Under the pieces are notes generated by a model that saw nothing but the letters and a program-made list of their open reading frames with translations, did not search any database and was not told the origin of the DNA. From positions 1 through 21,971 of IMG/VR virus record IMGVR_UViG_3300011116_001105: a stretch of DNA of 21,971 nt. The stretch is one strand, 5' to 3'. This document shows, one piece after another, positions 6,488-14,003 of the stretch. Each line of letters opens with the position of its first letter. Positions within the stretch are counted from its first letter, which is position 1. A program made the translations under genes and the position numbers. The stretch comes from a virus.

Positions 6488-7838
6488 AAAATTCTTTTAC
6501 TTTTAGTTCGATATATTCATCGTTGTAAAGTCTGTCGCCACTTTGTTTTTTCTGCTCTTGCATTATTCTAATAAATTCAGCTTTTGCCATTGGTTCATCT
6601 CTATTATCTGCGGTGTTTATATCTTGACCAACTGGCAATTGATTAGATGGCTTATATATTGTATCACCACCACTTATTGCTTCATAACCAATCATTGCCC
6701 TAATCTCATTATCGCTTAATACTCCTGTTTGACTTGCTATTCTAGCATTTTCAAACTTTCTTGATTCTAACGCTTCAATTGCTGATTCATCAAAAGAAAA
6801 TTCAAGCCCTTCTGTGTTTTTGTATCGTGTTAGGAGTTTTAGACTTAAAAACTTTAATATTCTTTTAAGCACTGGCAACACAGCATTATCATAAAAAACA
6901 TATTTTGAAGCATCCATATTAGCAAAGCTCATATTTTCAGGGCTTATCATTGGCAATGGTATTTTTAAAGCTGTGTAAATCGACTCTGATACTGATTGTT
7001 TAAGCTTTGGAAAATCCATATCCTTCATTGATTCCGATAATGGTTGCCACATAAAATCACCACCTAAAAAAGCTGGTTCACCTGCATTTTTTGCACCTGA
7101 TAATTTGGTTTTTAAAACACTTTTAATTGAGTCAATTTGGTCTTGCGATAAATCATTAGAGCCTTTATAAGTTAGCATTCCACTTGGTCTTGCACCATTT
7201 TTTAATAAAGAATTGTTGTGAATACTTGCAAGGATATATTGGCTTATTTCTAATTGACAACCCAAGAAAGCACTAGAGCCAACAAGGTTGGTTGATGAAT
7301 ATTTGGGATTAAAATTTCTTAAATGCAATAATTCATTTTTTCTCCCATCTAAAAATCTCTTATCTGCTGTTCTTGTGTAAATAGATGAATTTGTATTAGA
7401 ATTTTTAGTGTATTCGTTAGGATATCCATCTTGTCCCGCAAGTATCGTTATATCTTGAGGATTAATATTGTTTATTTCGATTGGTTTAGTTTCTCCGATT
7501 ATGTTTAAATAATTGTTGCCAGTTAATAAATAAAATGAGGCTAATTCTTTTAAGAATAATTGACCGTCTGTAAATGGATTTGGATTATTTAATAATTTTA
7601 AAGATTCATGATTATAGATAAAATCACCTGTTTTTTTATCTTTTAAAACAATTTCAATAGAGCTTATCGCATCAGCAATCAATGTTGTTGCGGTAAAGAC
7701 TGGGCAAGAATCAATAAAGAACTCAATAAATTCTTTTGCATTATTTGTTGATTTATAGTCATTGCAAAGAATATTAAAAAAACTTAAATCTCTCCAATCA
7801 TAACTTTTTTTTTCAGGTTTTTTTCTAAAGAAAAGCAT
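6477..7838 (-). CDS. Portal protein, HK97 family
   Basis: A 453-residue protein of normal length for HK97-type portals. Recognisable segments are FFIDSCPVFTATTLIADAIS (about residues 42-61), FLKELASFYLLTGNNYLNI (90-108), HLRNFNPKYSS (172-182), KLKQSVSESIYTALKIPLPM (282-301) and the helix with DNAVLPVLKRILKFLSLKLL. The C-terminal part QTGVLSDNEIRAMIGYEAI is the usual portal tail. Twelve copies form the channel for DNA entry and exit and dock the terminase. It lies between large terminase and MuF. No Shine-Dalgarno precedes the ATG. Confidence 0.93.
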   Translation of the reverse strand: MLFFRKKPEKKSYDWRDLSFFNILCNDYKSTNNAKEFIEFFIDSCPVFTATTLIADAISSIEIVLKDKKTGDFIYNHESLKLLNNPNPFTDGQLFLKELASFYLLTGNNYLNIIGETKPIEINNINPQDITILAGQDGYPNEYTKNSNTNSSIYTRTADKRFLDGRKNELLHLRNFNPKYSSTNLVGSSAFLGCQLEISQYILASIHNNSLLKNGARPSGMLTYKGSNDLSQDQIDSIKSVLKTKLSGAKNAGEPAFLGGDFMWQPLSESMKDMDFPKLKQSVSESIYTALKIPLPMISPENMSFANMDASKYVFYDNAVLPVLKRILKFLSLKLLTRYKNTEGLEFSFDESAIEALESRKFENARIASQTGVLSDNEIRAMIGYEAISGGDTIYKPSNQLPVGQDINTADNRDEPMAKAEFIRIMQEQKKQSGDRLYNDEYIELKVKEFYGN

Positions 7839-7911
7839 TTTTTTTAAAATTAATTTTAAACATTAAAAATATAACGATAATTTGAAAAGTGTAATAAAAA
7901 TACTATGATTA

Positions 7912-9204
7912 TCAAAAGGCATGTAAAATGGGAGATTTTCTGATATAAGTGCTAAGAGCATATCTTAAAGCGTCTATTCCATCGTCTTTAATTCCCATTT
8001 CATCGCCTTCTTTTTCTTTTATTCGTTCTTTTTTATCGTTTATTTTTGGCAATATTTCTTTTGTTTCGGAATCAACTATGTATGAGTAATTTTCAAACTC
8101 TTTAGCGATATTAACGCAACGATTATGAATAATAATTTTTTTAAAATTTTTTAAATATTCAATACCATCTTCAACGCTTCCAGCCCATTTCTTTGCACCT
8201 CTTATTTTAAATCCTTGTCGAACTAAATTTGATATTGTTTCTGGTCTTGATGAGTCAGCTTCTATTTGCCAAATTTTAGATTCTGGTATTTTGTCAAAAA
8301 TAACTTTTCCAATATGGTCGATTTCAACCTTAATTTTGTAGCATTCATAATCAATCCACAAACATTCATCTTTTATAAAACATCTTACCAAAACACAGGG
8401 GTCTGTTGCATAACCCCAATCCGCACCAAAGAAAAATCTATTTTGATAAACCTCAGATAATGACGGGGTTATAAAATCTCTTACTTCATATTTTTCCGAA
8501 AAAACTAATTCTTTTGGATTGCCGATGGATTTGCCCAAATATTCGTGGCAATAGGTTTCATAATTATTTCTTTTAAGTTGTTCTGCTTTTTTAAAAAATT
8601 TATCGCCTAGCCAATTTTTTGGAACATCTAAATAAGTAGAGTGATGAATAAATTTATTACCAGCTTCTTTAGCCATCTTATTTATCCAGTGATTTGGATT
8701 TCTTGGCGGGTTATAACTTAGAAATTCAATAAATTTTTGTCCACCCCTTAATACTGATTGCTCTACACTTCTAATTTCTGAATCGCCATCAAACTCATCA
8801 GCTTCTTCAAACCAAAGTATTTTGAAATAACCTTTCCTTAATTTGATTGATTTGAGTTTTTTTGGTTCGTCTAAACCTCTTAGAATAATCTTCTGCCCTG
8901 TCGGTAAATAGGTTATCTCAGCGGGTGAACTTATTGAATCAAAATTTTCACTTTCACCTAATTCATCAATAGCCCAATTTAATGAACCCTGAATTGAATC
9001 CCTAATTGTTCTTGATACTTTACGAAATGCAATAGCGTTGGCTTCTGTGTCTCTAATAATTGAAAGAATTATTTGAATAGAAATAAAACTTGATTTAGTT
9101 GAACCCCTCCCACCGTGCAACCAAAATTCATCGTGGGTTTCATCTCTTATTGCTTTATGAACTTCAAAAAAAACTGGCGCGATTTTCTCGCTTAAGCTAA
9201 CCAT
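7912..9204 (-). CDS. terL: Terminase large subunit (PBSX/Terminase_3-type)
   Basis: A 430-residue packaging motor. The ATPase domain has Walker A GGRGSTKS (residues 31-38), Walker B ILWFEE (129-134) and the coupling segment FLSYNPPRNP (161-170). The RNase H-like nuclease domain begins near residue 256, with candidate metal-binding acids Asp262 (FGADWGYATDP), Asp317 (IEADSSRPE) and Asp408/Asp411 (KDDGIDALRYAL). All motifs are intact. Its start overlaps the stop of the small subunit by one base (TAATG), which indicates coupled translation. It translocates DNA into the prohead through the portal and cuts concatemers. Confidence 0.96.
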   Translation of the reverse strand: MVSLSEKIAPVFFEVHKAIRDETHDEFWLHGGRGSTKSSFISIQIILSIIRDTEANAIAFRKVSRTIRDSIQGSLNWAIDELGESENFDSISSPAEITYLPTGQKIILRGLDEPKKLKSIKLRKGYFKILWFEEADEFDGDSEIRSVEQSVLRGGQKFIEFLSYNPPRNPNHWINKMAKEAGNKFIHHSTYLDVPKNWLGDKFFKKAEQLKRNNYETYCHEYLGKSIGNPKELVFSEKYEVRDFITPSLSEVYQNRFFFGADWGYATDPCVLVRCFIKDECLWIDYECYKIKVEIDHIGKVIFDKIPESKIWQIEADSSRPETISNLVRQGFKIRGAKKWAGSVEDGIEYLKNFKKIIIHNRCVNIAKEFENYSYIVDSETKEILPKINDKKERIKEKEGDEMGIKDDGIDALRYALSTYIRKSPILHAF

Positions 9205-9617
9205 TATTTTATATCATCTCTTATAATTTTTGTAATATTAGTTTGTTCAATTGTTGTTTTATCACTCCAACCATAACCATTTTTAAGAATAAAATCAGCT
9301 TTGTTTCCATGTTTACCCTCAAAGCACTGGTCTACTGCATAAGACTCGCATTTCCGCTTGGCTCGTTTAATCGTGTCAGAAAATTCAGGGTTTTTTTCAT
9401 AATCACAAAGCGTTTCTCTTGAGATATCCAAATGAACACAAAGCCCCTGAATGTGCCTTGGTGCTGGGCTTGGAACATTAATGATATTACCATCTTTATC
9501 AGTTTTAGCAATAATTCTATTTTCGCATTTTTCAAAATAATCATCTATGACTTTTGCCATATCTTCAACCGATTTAAATTTTTTTGGTCTACCGACTAGA
9601 TTTTGTTCTTCTGACAT
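9204..9617 (-). CDS. terS: Terminase small subunit (gp3-like DNA-packaging protein)
   Basis: A 137-residue protein with the pattern of the gp3-type small terminase: VGRPKKFKSVEDMAKVIDDY at the N-terminus, then a helix-turn-helix region with HIQGLCVHLDISRETLCDYE (residues 59-78), and the closing KADFILKNGYGWSDK (106-120) that is characteristic of the family. It recognises the packaging site and stimulates the large subunit. Its N-terminus overlaps the upstream 72-residue gene by 29 bases. No Shine-Dalgarno is visible, but the N-terminal match supports the ATG at 9617. Confidence 0.9.
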   Translation of the reverse strand: MSEEQNLVGRPKKFKSVEDMAKVIDDYFEKCENRIIAKTDKDGNIINVPSPAPRHIQGLCVHLDISRETLCDYEKNPEFSDTIKRAKRKCESYAVDQCFEGKHGNKADFILKNGYGWSDKTTIEQTNITKIIRDDIK

Positions 9618-9807
9618 ATTTTTTTTTATTTAGTTTTTTAACAATTTTATTAATATCATTAACTTCTAAATTAATCAACAACTTTCTTTTTGGTTGCCTA
9701 TCTTTCCGACAAATGTAAGTTTTAATATTAGGTTTCCAAACACTTTCAATTAATTGATGTTTTAATTTTTCTTTATCGACAAAATCAGTTATTAAAATAT
9801 CAGTCAT
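9589..9807 (-). CDS. Small basic protein at the head of the morphogenesis operon
   Basis: A 72-residue, Lys/Arg-rich protein (WKPNIKTYICRKDRQPKRK in the middle, KKYVRRTKSSR at the end). It has no recognisable family. It is the first gene after the long structured leader and overlaps the small terminase by 29 bases, so it is likely translated with it. The charge suggests nucleic-acid binding, but that is only inference. It lacks a Shine-Dalgarno sequence. Confidence 0.5.
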   Translation of the reverse strand: MTDILITDFVDKEKLKHQLIESVWKPNIKTYICRKDRQPKRKLLINLEVNDINKIVKKLNKKKYVRRTKSSR

Positions 9808-9837
9808 TTTATATTAGTTTATTTATAACTTTAAACT

Positions 9838-10295
9838 AGATTTGAGCGAGCTGGAGAAACAGTAATCCCATACTCGAAAATTACTGCTTTAAACTGAGTT
9901 TTCGCTCGCCGTTTTTTTACAGTTTTGCTTAGAAGCTTGATTTTGCAATCAAGAGGCAGGTTTGGTATCTCCTTTTTCACTTCTGAATCCCATTTCCAGA
10001 CGGTCTTAATCTAAGTCCTTTGTAGCCAAGCAAACGACATCAAAGGTTATATCACTTTTATCCATCAGAGACTAAATAATTACTTTAGCTTTCAAAATCA
10101 TTTTGAGTAAGTTTCTCGCATTAATGCCACTAGAACTCGGGCTCTTTTTATTTTATTGATGGTAGAGCAATGTTAGTTAATTACTTTAACTTATCTTGTT
10201 ATTATATCGAGTTGAAACTAACTTATTTAGCTTAGAGTTTTAGCTCTAAGCTACAAACAAGATATTCCAATGCTGGATACGGTTAATTACTCCGC
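9838..10295 (-). ncRNA. Structured leader RNA or independent ncRNA on the minus strand
   Basis: This gap is richer in GC than its flanks and has no convincing gene, but it folds strongly. Helices seen directly: a 10-bp hairpin at 10228-10253 (TAGCTTAGAG/CTCTAAGCTA); a 9-bp helix 10192-10200 with 10256-10264 that encloses it; a 7-bp helix 10172-10178 with 10216-10222 that crosses the previous one, giving a pseudoknot; a 7-bp hairpin at 9936-9953 that on the minus strand closes a GCAA tetraloop; a 7-bp hairpin 9860-9866 with 9880-9886. A promoter lies just upstream on the minus strand. No terminator is evident before the 72-residue gene, so it may be a 5' leader of the morphogenesis operon. It matches no RNA family I can name. 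Confidence 0.6.
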
Positions 10296-10301
10296 ACAAT
10301 T

Positions 10302-10329
10302 AATATAATTATGTTAATTCTATTGTCAA
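10302..10329 (-). promoter_or_regulatory. Promoter for the leader RNA and leftward operon
   Basis: On the minus strand TTGACA (10329-10324) is a perfect -35 and TATATT (10307-10302) a near-consensus -10, separated by 16 bases. Transcription would start near 10295, directly before the base-paired region, and run toward the terminase genes. Confidence 0.65.
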
Positions 10330-10583
10330 GTTCATTTTATATTATTTTATTTAATATTTTAATGCTTGCTTAATCATTTTTTTTTATTTTATCATTTTGA
10401 TACACTAACTGAACCCTTGATTTTATTGACTTTATGAACTATTTTAAAAATATTTATAAAATAATCATTTTAGTTATTGACATTAAAATTTTTATGCTTA
10501 ATCTTATTGTTATCGTAAAAATTAAAAATATAAATTAAATATATAAATAATTATTACTTAAATATTAACTTAACTAAAAAAAT
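10330..10583. other. AT-rich divergent control region
   Basis: This stretch between the two divergent transcription units is almost pure A/T with many short T and A runs. Apart from the rightward promoter candidate at 10477-10504 I see no gene, no clear inverted-repeat operator and no iterated motif of an origin. Confidence 0.5.
10477..10504 (+). promoter_or_regulatory. Likely promoter of the rightward early operon
   Basis: TTGACA at 10477-10482 is a perfect -35. TAATCT at 10499-10504 is a fair -10 after a 16-base spacer, preceded by TG in an extended -10-like position. It lies 80 bases before the first rightward gene. Confidence 0.5.
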
Positions 10584-10877
10584 ATGAAAATAATATCAAA
10601 AGAATTGAACAGAACACAATTAAAAAAAATCGAAGAAGCAAAAACTTGGTTTAAAAAAGGCGATAGATTTCCTCTCGATTATGCCCTTAAAAATTTTAGA
10701 ACTTCGCGAGAAGAAAATAGAATTATTGACGCTTATTGCTATTTAGAAATTTCTTTTAAATCTAATATTGAATTTAAAAAGATAAAAAAATTCTATAATT
10801 CAAAAAACGAATTTGAATTCAAAGATTATTTAAAACTTTGCAAAATGATTAAAAAATTTGTCAAATCTTTTAACTAA
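10584..10877 (+). CDS. Hypothetical small basic protein, first rightward gene
   Basis: A 97-residue, Lys-rich and aromatic-rich protein (FKKGDRFPLDYALKNF around residues 23-38, RIIDAYCYLEI at 46-56), predicted mainly helical. I recognise no family. As the first gene behind the rightward promoter it is probably expressed very early. The ATG is preceded by TTAACTTAACTAAAAAAAT, the recurring AT-rich leader of this operon, rather than by a Shine-Dalgarno. Confidence 0.65.
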   Translation: MKIISKELNRTQLKKIEEAKTWFKKGDRFPLDYALKNFRTSREENRIIDAYCYLEISFKSNIEFKKIKKFYNSKNEFEFKDYLKLCKMIKKFVKSFN

Positions 10878-10909
10878 TACTAACTTAACTAACTTAAAAC
10901 TTAAAAAAT

Positions 10910-11149
10910 ATGAAAGATTCACAAGAATTAAAAAATCAAATCAAAAATTATTTCAACTACATGTTTGAAAATAAATCAAAAGAAGAAATCGCAAAATATG
11001 ATTACAATTCTTTTTTAAATTTTTCATCATTTCTCGATGAAATAAAATCAAGATTCACTAGAAACATCGATATTAATGATTTTTCTGATGATGAAATCAG
11101 CATAGCGTATGACTCAGCGATTGAAGAACTTTTAAACTTAACTAACTAA
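10910..11149 (+). CDS. Hypothetical small acidic protein
   Basis: A 79-residue, acidic and helical protein (NDFSDDEISIAYDSAIEELLNL near the end), with Asn and Ser in turns. I know no family. A small acidic early phage protein could bind a host enzyme, but nothing in the sequence shows that. It is preceded by an ACTTAACTAACTTAAAACTT leader and its own 3' end (AACTTAACTAACTAA) forms the same motif in front of the next gene. Confidence 0.6.
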   Translation: MKDSQELKNQIKNYFNYMFENKSKEEIAKYDYNSFLNFSSFLDEIKSRFTRNIDINDFSDDEISIAYDSAIEELLNLTN

Positions 11150-11155
11150 AAAACT

Positions 11156-11287
11156 ATGAAAATAATTATTTTAATAATTTTAACAATATCTTGCATCTTT
11201 TTAGAGCTTACAAGACCAAGTTTTAACATAACTGAAGATGAGTATAAAAATTATTTACATCATCTTGAAAAAAATGGGCTTAATTAA
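11156..11287 (+). CDS. 43-residue membrane-anchored peptide
   Basis: The frame starts 6 bases after the previous stop and encodes a hydrophobic N-terminus MKIIILIILTISCIFLELTR, then a short charged tail (ITEDEYKNYLHHLEKNGLN). The Cys at residue 13 after T-I-S is only weakly lipobox-like, so a single membrane segment is more likely than a lipoprotein. The tight spacing and AACTTAACTAACTAAAAAAC leader support a real gene. Confidence 0.5.
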   Translation: MKIIILIILTISCIFLELTRPSFNITEDEYKNYLHHLEKNGLN

Positions 11288-11328
11288 ACTTCTAATTACA
11301 ACTTAACTATTAACTTAATTTAAACTAT

Positions 11329-11994
11329 ATGACTAACATTTTAAAAAAATATACATCAAATCCAATTGTTTTTTGCTTAGAAAGCCAAGAAATTTATAAA
11401 AAAGATGATGTTGTAAAATATACAACAAAATATGGCAAGGAAATTGAATTAATTATTTATAAATTAATTTTTTCTAAAAACGGCTTAAATTATTATTCTT
11501 ATTTGCGAGTTGACGGCAAAAATAGAAAGACAATTTTAGAAAATAAAATTGAAAAAAGAAAGGAATGGGCTGAAGCAAGAGAAAATAAATCAAATCAATA
11601 TTTTGAAGCATCAAAAGAAGGGGCGGATTTCTTGGCACTTGCTGAACCGATTAAGGTGGGTCATCATAGCGAAAGCAGGCACAGGGCTTTAATCGAAAGA
11701 AATTGGAACAGAATGGGAAAATGTGTAGAAAATAGCGACAAAGCAAAGGAACATCTTGAAAAAGCTGAAAATTTAGAAGCTATGTTAAATTCTGAATTGC
11801 CACTTGATACGCCCGATTGCCTTGATGAAATTAAAACAAGACTAGAAAAAGCGGAGAAATTGCATTTATTTTATAAAGATAATCCAGAAAAACGGCCGCA
11901 CTCATTCGCTTTAACTTATGCAAAGAAAAAAGTAAACGATTTAACTAAAAAGTTAGATATTGCCAAAAATCTTTGGGAATTAAACATTAACTAA
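11329..11994 (+). CDS. DUF3560-domain protein
   Basis: A 221-residue protein whose central part matches the DUF3560 pattern: a charged helix (KRKEWAEARENKSNQYFEAS), then AEPIKVGHHSESRHRALIER (residues 105-124) with the diagnostic G-H-H-S-E-x-R-H-R, and a following helix with a Met-x-K-x-V-E-like segment (RMGKCVENSDKAKEHLEKA). The last 60 residues are coiled coil. The family occurs on phages and plasmids; its biochemical role is not known to me. The N-terminal 70 residues look like a separate beta-rich piece. It lies in the early gene block behind an ACTTAACTATTAACTTAATT leader. Confidence 0.75.
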   Translation: MTNILKKYTSNPIVFCLESQEIYKKDDVVKYTTKYGKEIELIIYKLIFSKNGLNYYSYLRVDGKNRKTILENKIEKRKEWAEARENKSNQYFEASKEGADFLALAEPIKVGHHSESRHRALIERNWNRMGKCVENSDKAKEHLEKAENLEAMLNSELPLDTPDCLDEIKTRLEKAEKLHLFYKDNPEKRPHSFALTYAKKKVNDLTKKLDIAKNLWELNIN

Positions 11995-12019
11995 TTAACT
12001 AACTAACAACGGGGGGACT

Positions 12020-12166
12020 ATGAAAAAACAAAAAATTAAAGAGCAGAAACAAAAATGGTACAAAATGAGACAAAAAGAAATAAATTATTTAATTCTTGAG
12101 TTAAAACTTTACAAAACAAGCACTTTATTACTAATATTAATTTTAATTTTTACTAACTTAATTTAA
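12020..12166 (+). CDS. 48-residue basic peptide with C-terminal membrane segment
   Basis: The product has a very basic N-terminal half (MKKQKIKEQKQKWYKMRQKE) and a C-terminal hydrophobic stretch (STLLLILILIFTNLI) ending at the stop, so it is a tail-anchored membrane peptide. The ATG follows a GGGGGG run (12011-12016) three bases away, which may pair with the CCUCC of 16S rRNA. It fits exactly between its neighbours. Function unknown. Confidence 0.5.
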   Translation: MKKQKIKEQKQKWYKMRQKEINYLILELKLYKTSTLLLILILIFTNLI

Positions 12167-12174
12167 AAAAAAAT

Positions 12175-12654
12175 ATGAAAAATTTCACTTCAAAAAAAAT
12201 AAAAAGACTTTTAAATGCTTATAAATCGATTGATTTAAAAAGGCGGGAAGGTTTTTTCAATGCAAATGAATCTGACCGCTTTTATATCGATGCTGAATTT
12301 AGGGCAAAAATGGCGAAATTAGAGCAAATAACGGCTAGAATGTATAAAAACTACTGGAGAGCTACAAATATCGATTTACGGCTTTCTAATCAATTATTTG
12401 AAGCAATTCAATATCTGGGTAATTATGACATTTATGGAATCTTACAAATTATTTATGATTTTTATAAAAATAAAGAATTTGATGAATCAGCAGAATTGGC
12501 AGTCGATTATTTTGCTAATATTAATGAAAATTCGGACATCATCGAAGAAGCTAAAAACGGCGAAAAATCGGCAATTAAAATGCTAATTCAAGAATATCAA
12601 ACTCAAAATAAAATTGATATTCAAAATAAAAAAATGGAGGTAGCAAATGACTAA
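12175..12654 (+). CDS. Hypothetical helical early protein
   Basis: A 159-residue protein, helical throughout, basic at the N-terminus (KKIKRLLNAYKSIDLKRREG) and acidic towards the C-terminus, with an aromatic-rich centre (YLGNYDIYGILQIIYDFYKN, about residues 80-99). There are no membrane segments, metal-binding motifs or family patterns I recognise. It lies in the early block; its last 8 bases overlap the next gene, whose Shine-Dalgarno lies inside its coding region. Confidence 0.65.
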   Translation: MKNFTSKKIKRLLNAYKSIDLKRREGFFNANESDRFYIDAEFRAKMAKLEQITARMYKNYWRATNIDLRLSNQLFEAIQYLGNYDIYGILQIIYDFYKNKEFDESAELAVDYFANINENSDIIEEAKNGEKSAIKMLIQEYQTQNKIDIQNKKMEVAND

Positions 12655-12871
12655 AATTGATATTTTCAATCAGAAAAAAAAATATAAAAAAATTCTAACT
12701 AACAACGAAAGAAAGGTTGTTGATAACTCAGCTCAAATAAAATTGAGTTGTAGCAAAATAAAACATCTTTGCAACAAAGAAAATATTTTGTTGAATCAAG
12801 ATGTTTTACAAGAAATCGATAATATAATCGAAAATGCTACAAATATAAGCAATATTATTAACTTTAACTAA
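12647..12871 (+). CDS. Hypothetical small protein
   Basis: A 74-residue protein, basic in the first half with two Cys (SCSKIKHLCNKE), helical in the second (LNQDVLQEIDNIIENATNIS). No family is recognised. The start is secure because GGAGG lies 7 bases before the ATG, inside the end of the preceding gene, so the two genes are translated together. Confidence 0.6.
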   Translation: MTKIDIFNQKKKYKKILTNNERKVVDNSAQIKLSCSKIKHLCNKENILLNQDVLQEIDNIIENATNISNIINFN

Positions 12872-12878
12872 AAAATAT

Positions 12879-13151
12879 ATGACAGAAAAATTATATCCTG
12901 AATTAAAAAATTTAACAGCTGATGAGCTGGAAAAACTCTTAAGAGATAACGACCCCATCAAATACGAAGCCCGATTTGAAAGAGGCAAATTGATTAAAAA
13001 AATCAAACAACTCGAAGAAGATGTTAAAAATCTTGATACTTCACAAACGATGTGGACAGTCAAGAAAGATAAGCTCGAAACTCAAATTAAAATTTATAAA
13101 TTTGAGATAAAATTAATCGAAGCTGAAAAAATTCTTGAAACTAAAATTTAA
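12879..13151 (+). CDS. Hypothetical coiled-coil protein
   Basis: A 90-residue protein that opens with a charged segment (LTADELEKLLRDNDPIKYEA) and continues as an uninterrupted coiled coil (KLIKKIKQLEEDVKNL, KDKLETQIKIYKFEIKLIEAEKIL). No catalytic motif or membrane segment is visible. The length and form resemble small phage regulators or chaperone-like proteins, but no family is recognised. It is preceded by the TTAACTTTAACTAAAAAAT-type leader. Confidence 0.6.
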   Translation: MTEKLYPELKNLTADELEKLLRDNDPIKYEARFERGKLIKKIKQLEEDVKNLDTSQTMWTVKKDKLETQIKIYKFEIKLIEAEKILETKI

Positions 13152-13158
13152 TAAAAAT

Positions 13159-13362
13159 ATGAAAAATAAAACAATAACAATCTTTTTAATCATCGCAATA
13201 ATCGCAATCGCTTTTATTGCTACTAAAATAAAAAAACAAACGATAATTATTAATGATAATGCTCCAACGATTGAAGTAAGGATTTTAGATAAATGGTGCG
13301 ATGAAACTCCAGAGATTTACGAGTGCCGAACATATAAAGCAAATAAAAAGGAGGACAGATAA
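13159..13362 (+). CDS. Small single-span membrane protein (first of a coupled trio)
   Basis: A 67-residue protein with a membrane segment at residues 6-21 (TIFLIIAIIAIAFIAT), a basic stop-transfer stretch KIKKQ and a C-terminal domain with two Cys (KWCDETPEIYECRTYKA) that may form a disulfide outside the membrane. The ATG at 13159 is preferred over one 24 bases upstream because the upstream one overlaps the previous gene. The stop and the next start share a base (TAATG). Confidence 0.55.
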   Translation: MKNKTITIFLIIAIIAIAFIATKIKKQTIIINDNAPTIEVRILDKWCDETPEIYECRTYKANKKEDR

Positions 13363-13535
13363 TGACTAGAAACGAAAAAAAAATAGTTGATTTAATCCAG
13401 CTTATAGTATTCTTTTTAATGCTTGGGACTATATATCATCAAGCAATGACAATTAAAACACTACAAATTGAAGCAGAGCCGTGTGCTACTGCGGAAATGA
13501 TTGAGCAATGTATTAAACAAAAAGAGGGGGAATAA
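13362..13535 (+). CDS. Small single-span membrane protein (second of the trio)
   Basis: A 57-residue protein: short charged N-terminus (MTRNEKKIVD), membrane segment LIQLIVFFLMLGTIY (residues 11-25) and a C-terminal tail with two Cys (EPCATAEMIEQC). The start is supported by AAGGAGGAC 8-10 bases upstream and by TAATG overlaps with both neighbours. Two small Cys-containing membrane proteins in a row could interact. A spanin-like or holin-like role is conceivable but not shown. Confidence 0.6.
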   Translation: MTRNEKKIVDLIQLIVFFLMLGTIYHQAMTIKTLQIEAEPCATAEMIEQCIKQKEGE

Positions 13536-13690
13536 TGATTTTATCGATAATATTTATAATTTTATCAATTTATTTAGTTTTGATAATCTATGAAATAAAT
13601 AAGCCAGCTTATAAATTAGTTTTTAGACTTTTAAGAATATCAAAAAATAGGTTCAAGAAAAAACTTGACAATATTTTTAACAAACAATAA
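13535..13690 (+). CDS. Small membrane protein with basic tail (third of the trio)
   Basis: A 51-residue protein: N-terminal membrane segment (MILSIIFIILSIYLVLIIYE) followed by a strongly basic amphipathic tail (KLVFRLLRISKNRFKKKL). GAGGGGGA precedes the start. It overlaps the previous stop by one base. Hydrophobic segment plus basic tail is the layout of many membrane-active phage peptides; no family is recognised. Confidence 0.55.
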   Translation: MILSIIFIILSIYLVLIIYEINKPAYKLVFRLLRISKNRFKKKLDNIFNKQ

Positions 13691-13756
13691 ATTTAGTTGT
13701 GAAAATATTTCATAATTTATTAATTTTTTGTTAATATTTGATTGTTATTTTTCATA

Positions 13757-14003
13757 TAGAATAGTTAAGTTGGGCAAGGGGGAGTAGTTAGCCCCCTCGC
13801 TTTCTTATTGTGAGCCGTTCCCGTTTCGGGGTTGCATCCACTACGGCTCACAATTGGCAAGCGAAAGTTTTTATCTATATAATAATTGAAGCGATAGTTC
13901 ACAAAATAAGTATGCTTGCCTGCACATAAACATTTCGGGGGGGATTGTTTATTATTTATGGTGAGGCTTGCCCCCCGCAAGTCTTACCGCCACAAGGGGG
14001 AAT
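13757..14003 (+). promoter_or_regulatory. Structured RNA leader with potential SD-sequestering pseudoknot
   Basis: The region 13691-14003 contains no credible gene. From 13771 it is much richer in GC than its flanks and heavily base paired: AGGGGG (13777-13782) with CCCCCT (13792-13797); a perfect 11-bp helix TTGTGAGCCGT (13808-13818) with ACGGCTCACAA (13843-13853) enclosing a CCCG/CGGG hairpin; and a 12-bp hairpin 13960-13971 with 13977-13988 whose loop is CCCCC (13972-13976). That loop can pair either with G7 at 13937-13943 or with GGGGG at 13996-14000, which is the ribosome binding site of the next gene. A possible -10 (TAGAAT, 13757-13762) lies just before the structured part. This is the architecture of a translational switch. 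It matches no riboswitch class I can name. Confidence 0.6.

Noticed and set aside
10021-10080. GCAAACGAC resembling a tmRNA tag start (plus strand)
   Set aside because: The following codons do not end in an ALAA-like tag and no tRNA-like ends flank the region; the structure favours a minus-strand RNA.
13691-13756. Terminator after the membrane-protein trio (GAAA-ATA-TTTC)
   Set aside because: The stem is only 4 A/T-rich pairs and the T run is too far away.
13765-13980. 71-residue minus-strand reading frame over the structured leader
   Set aside because: Its codons follow the G/C runs and perfect inverted repeats of the RNA structure, and it has no start signal or recognisable domain.
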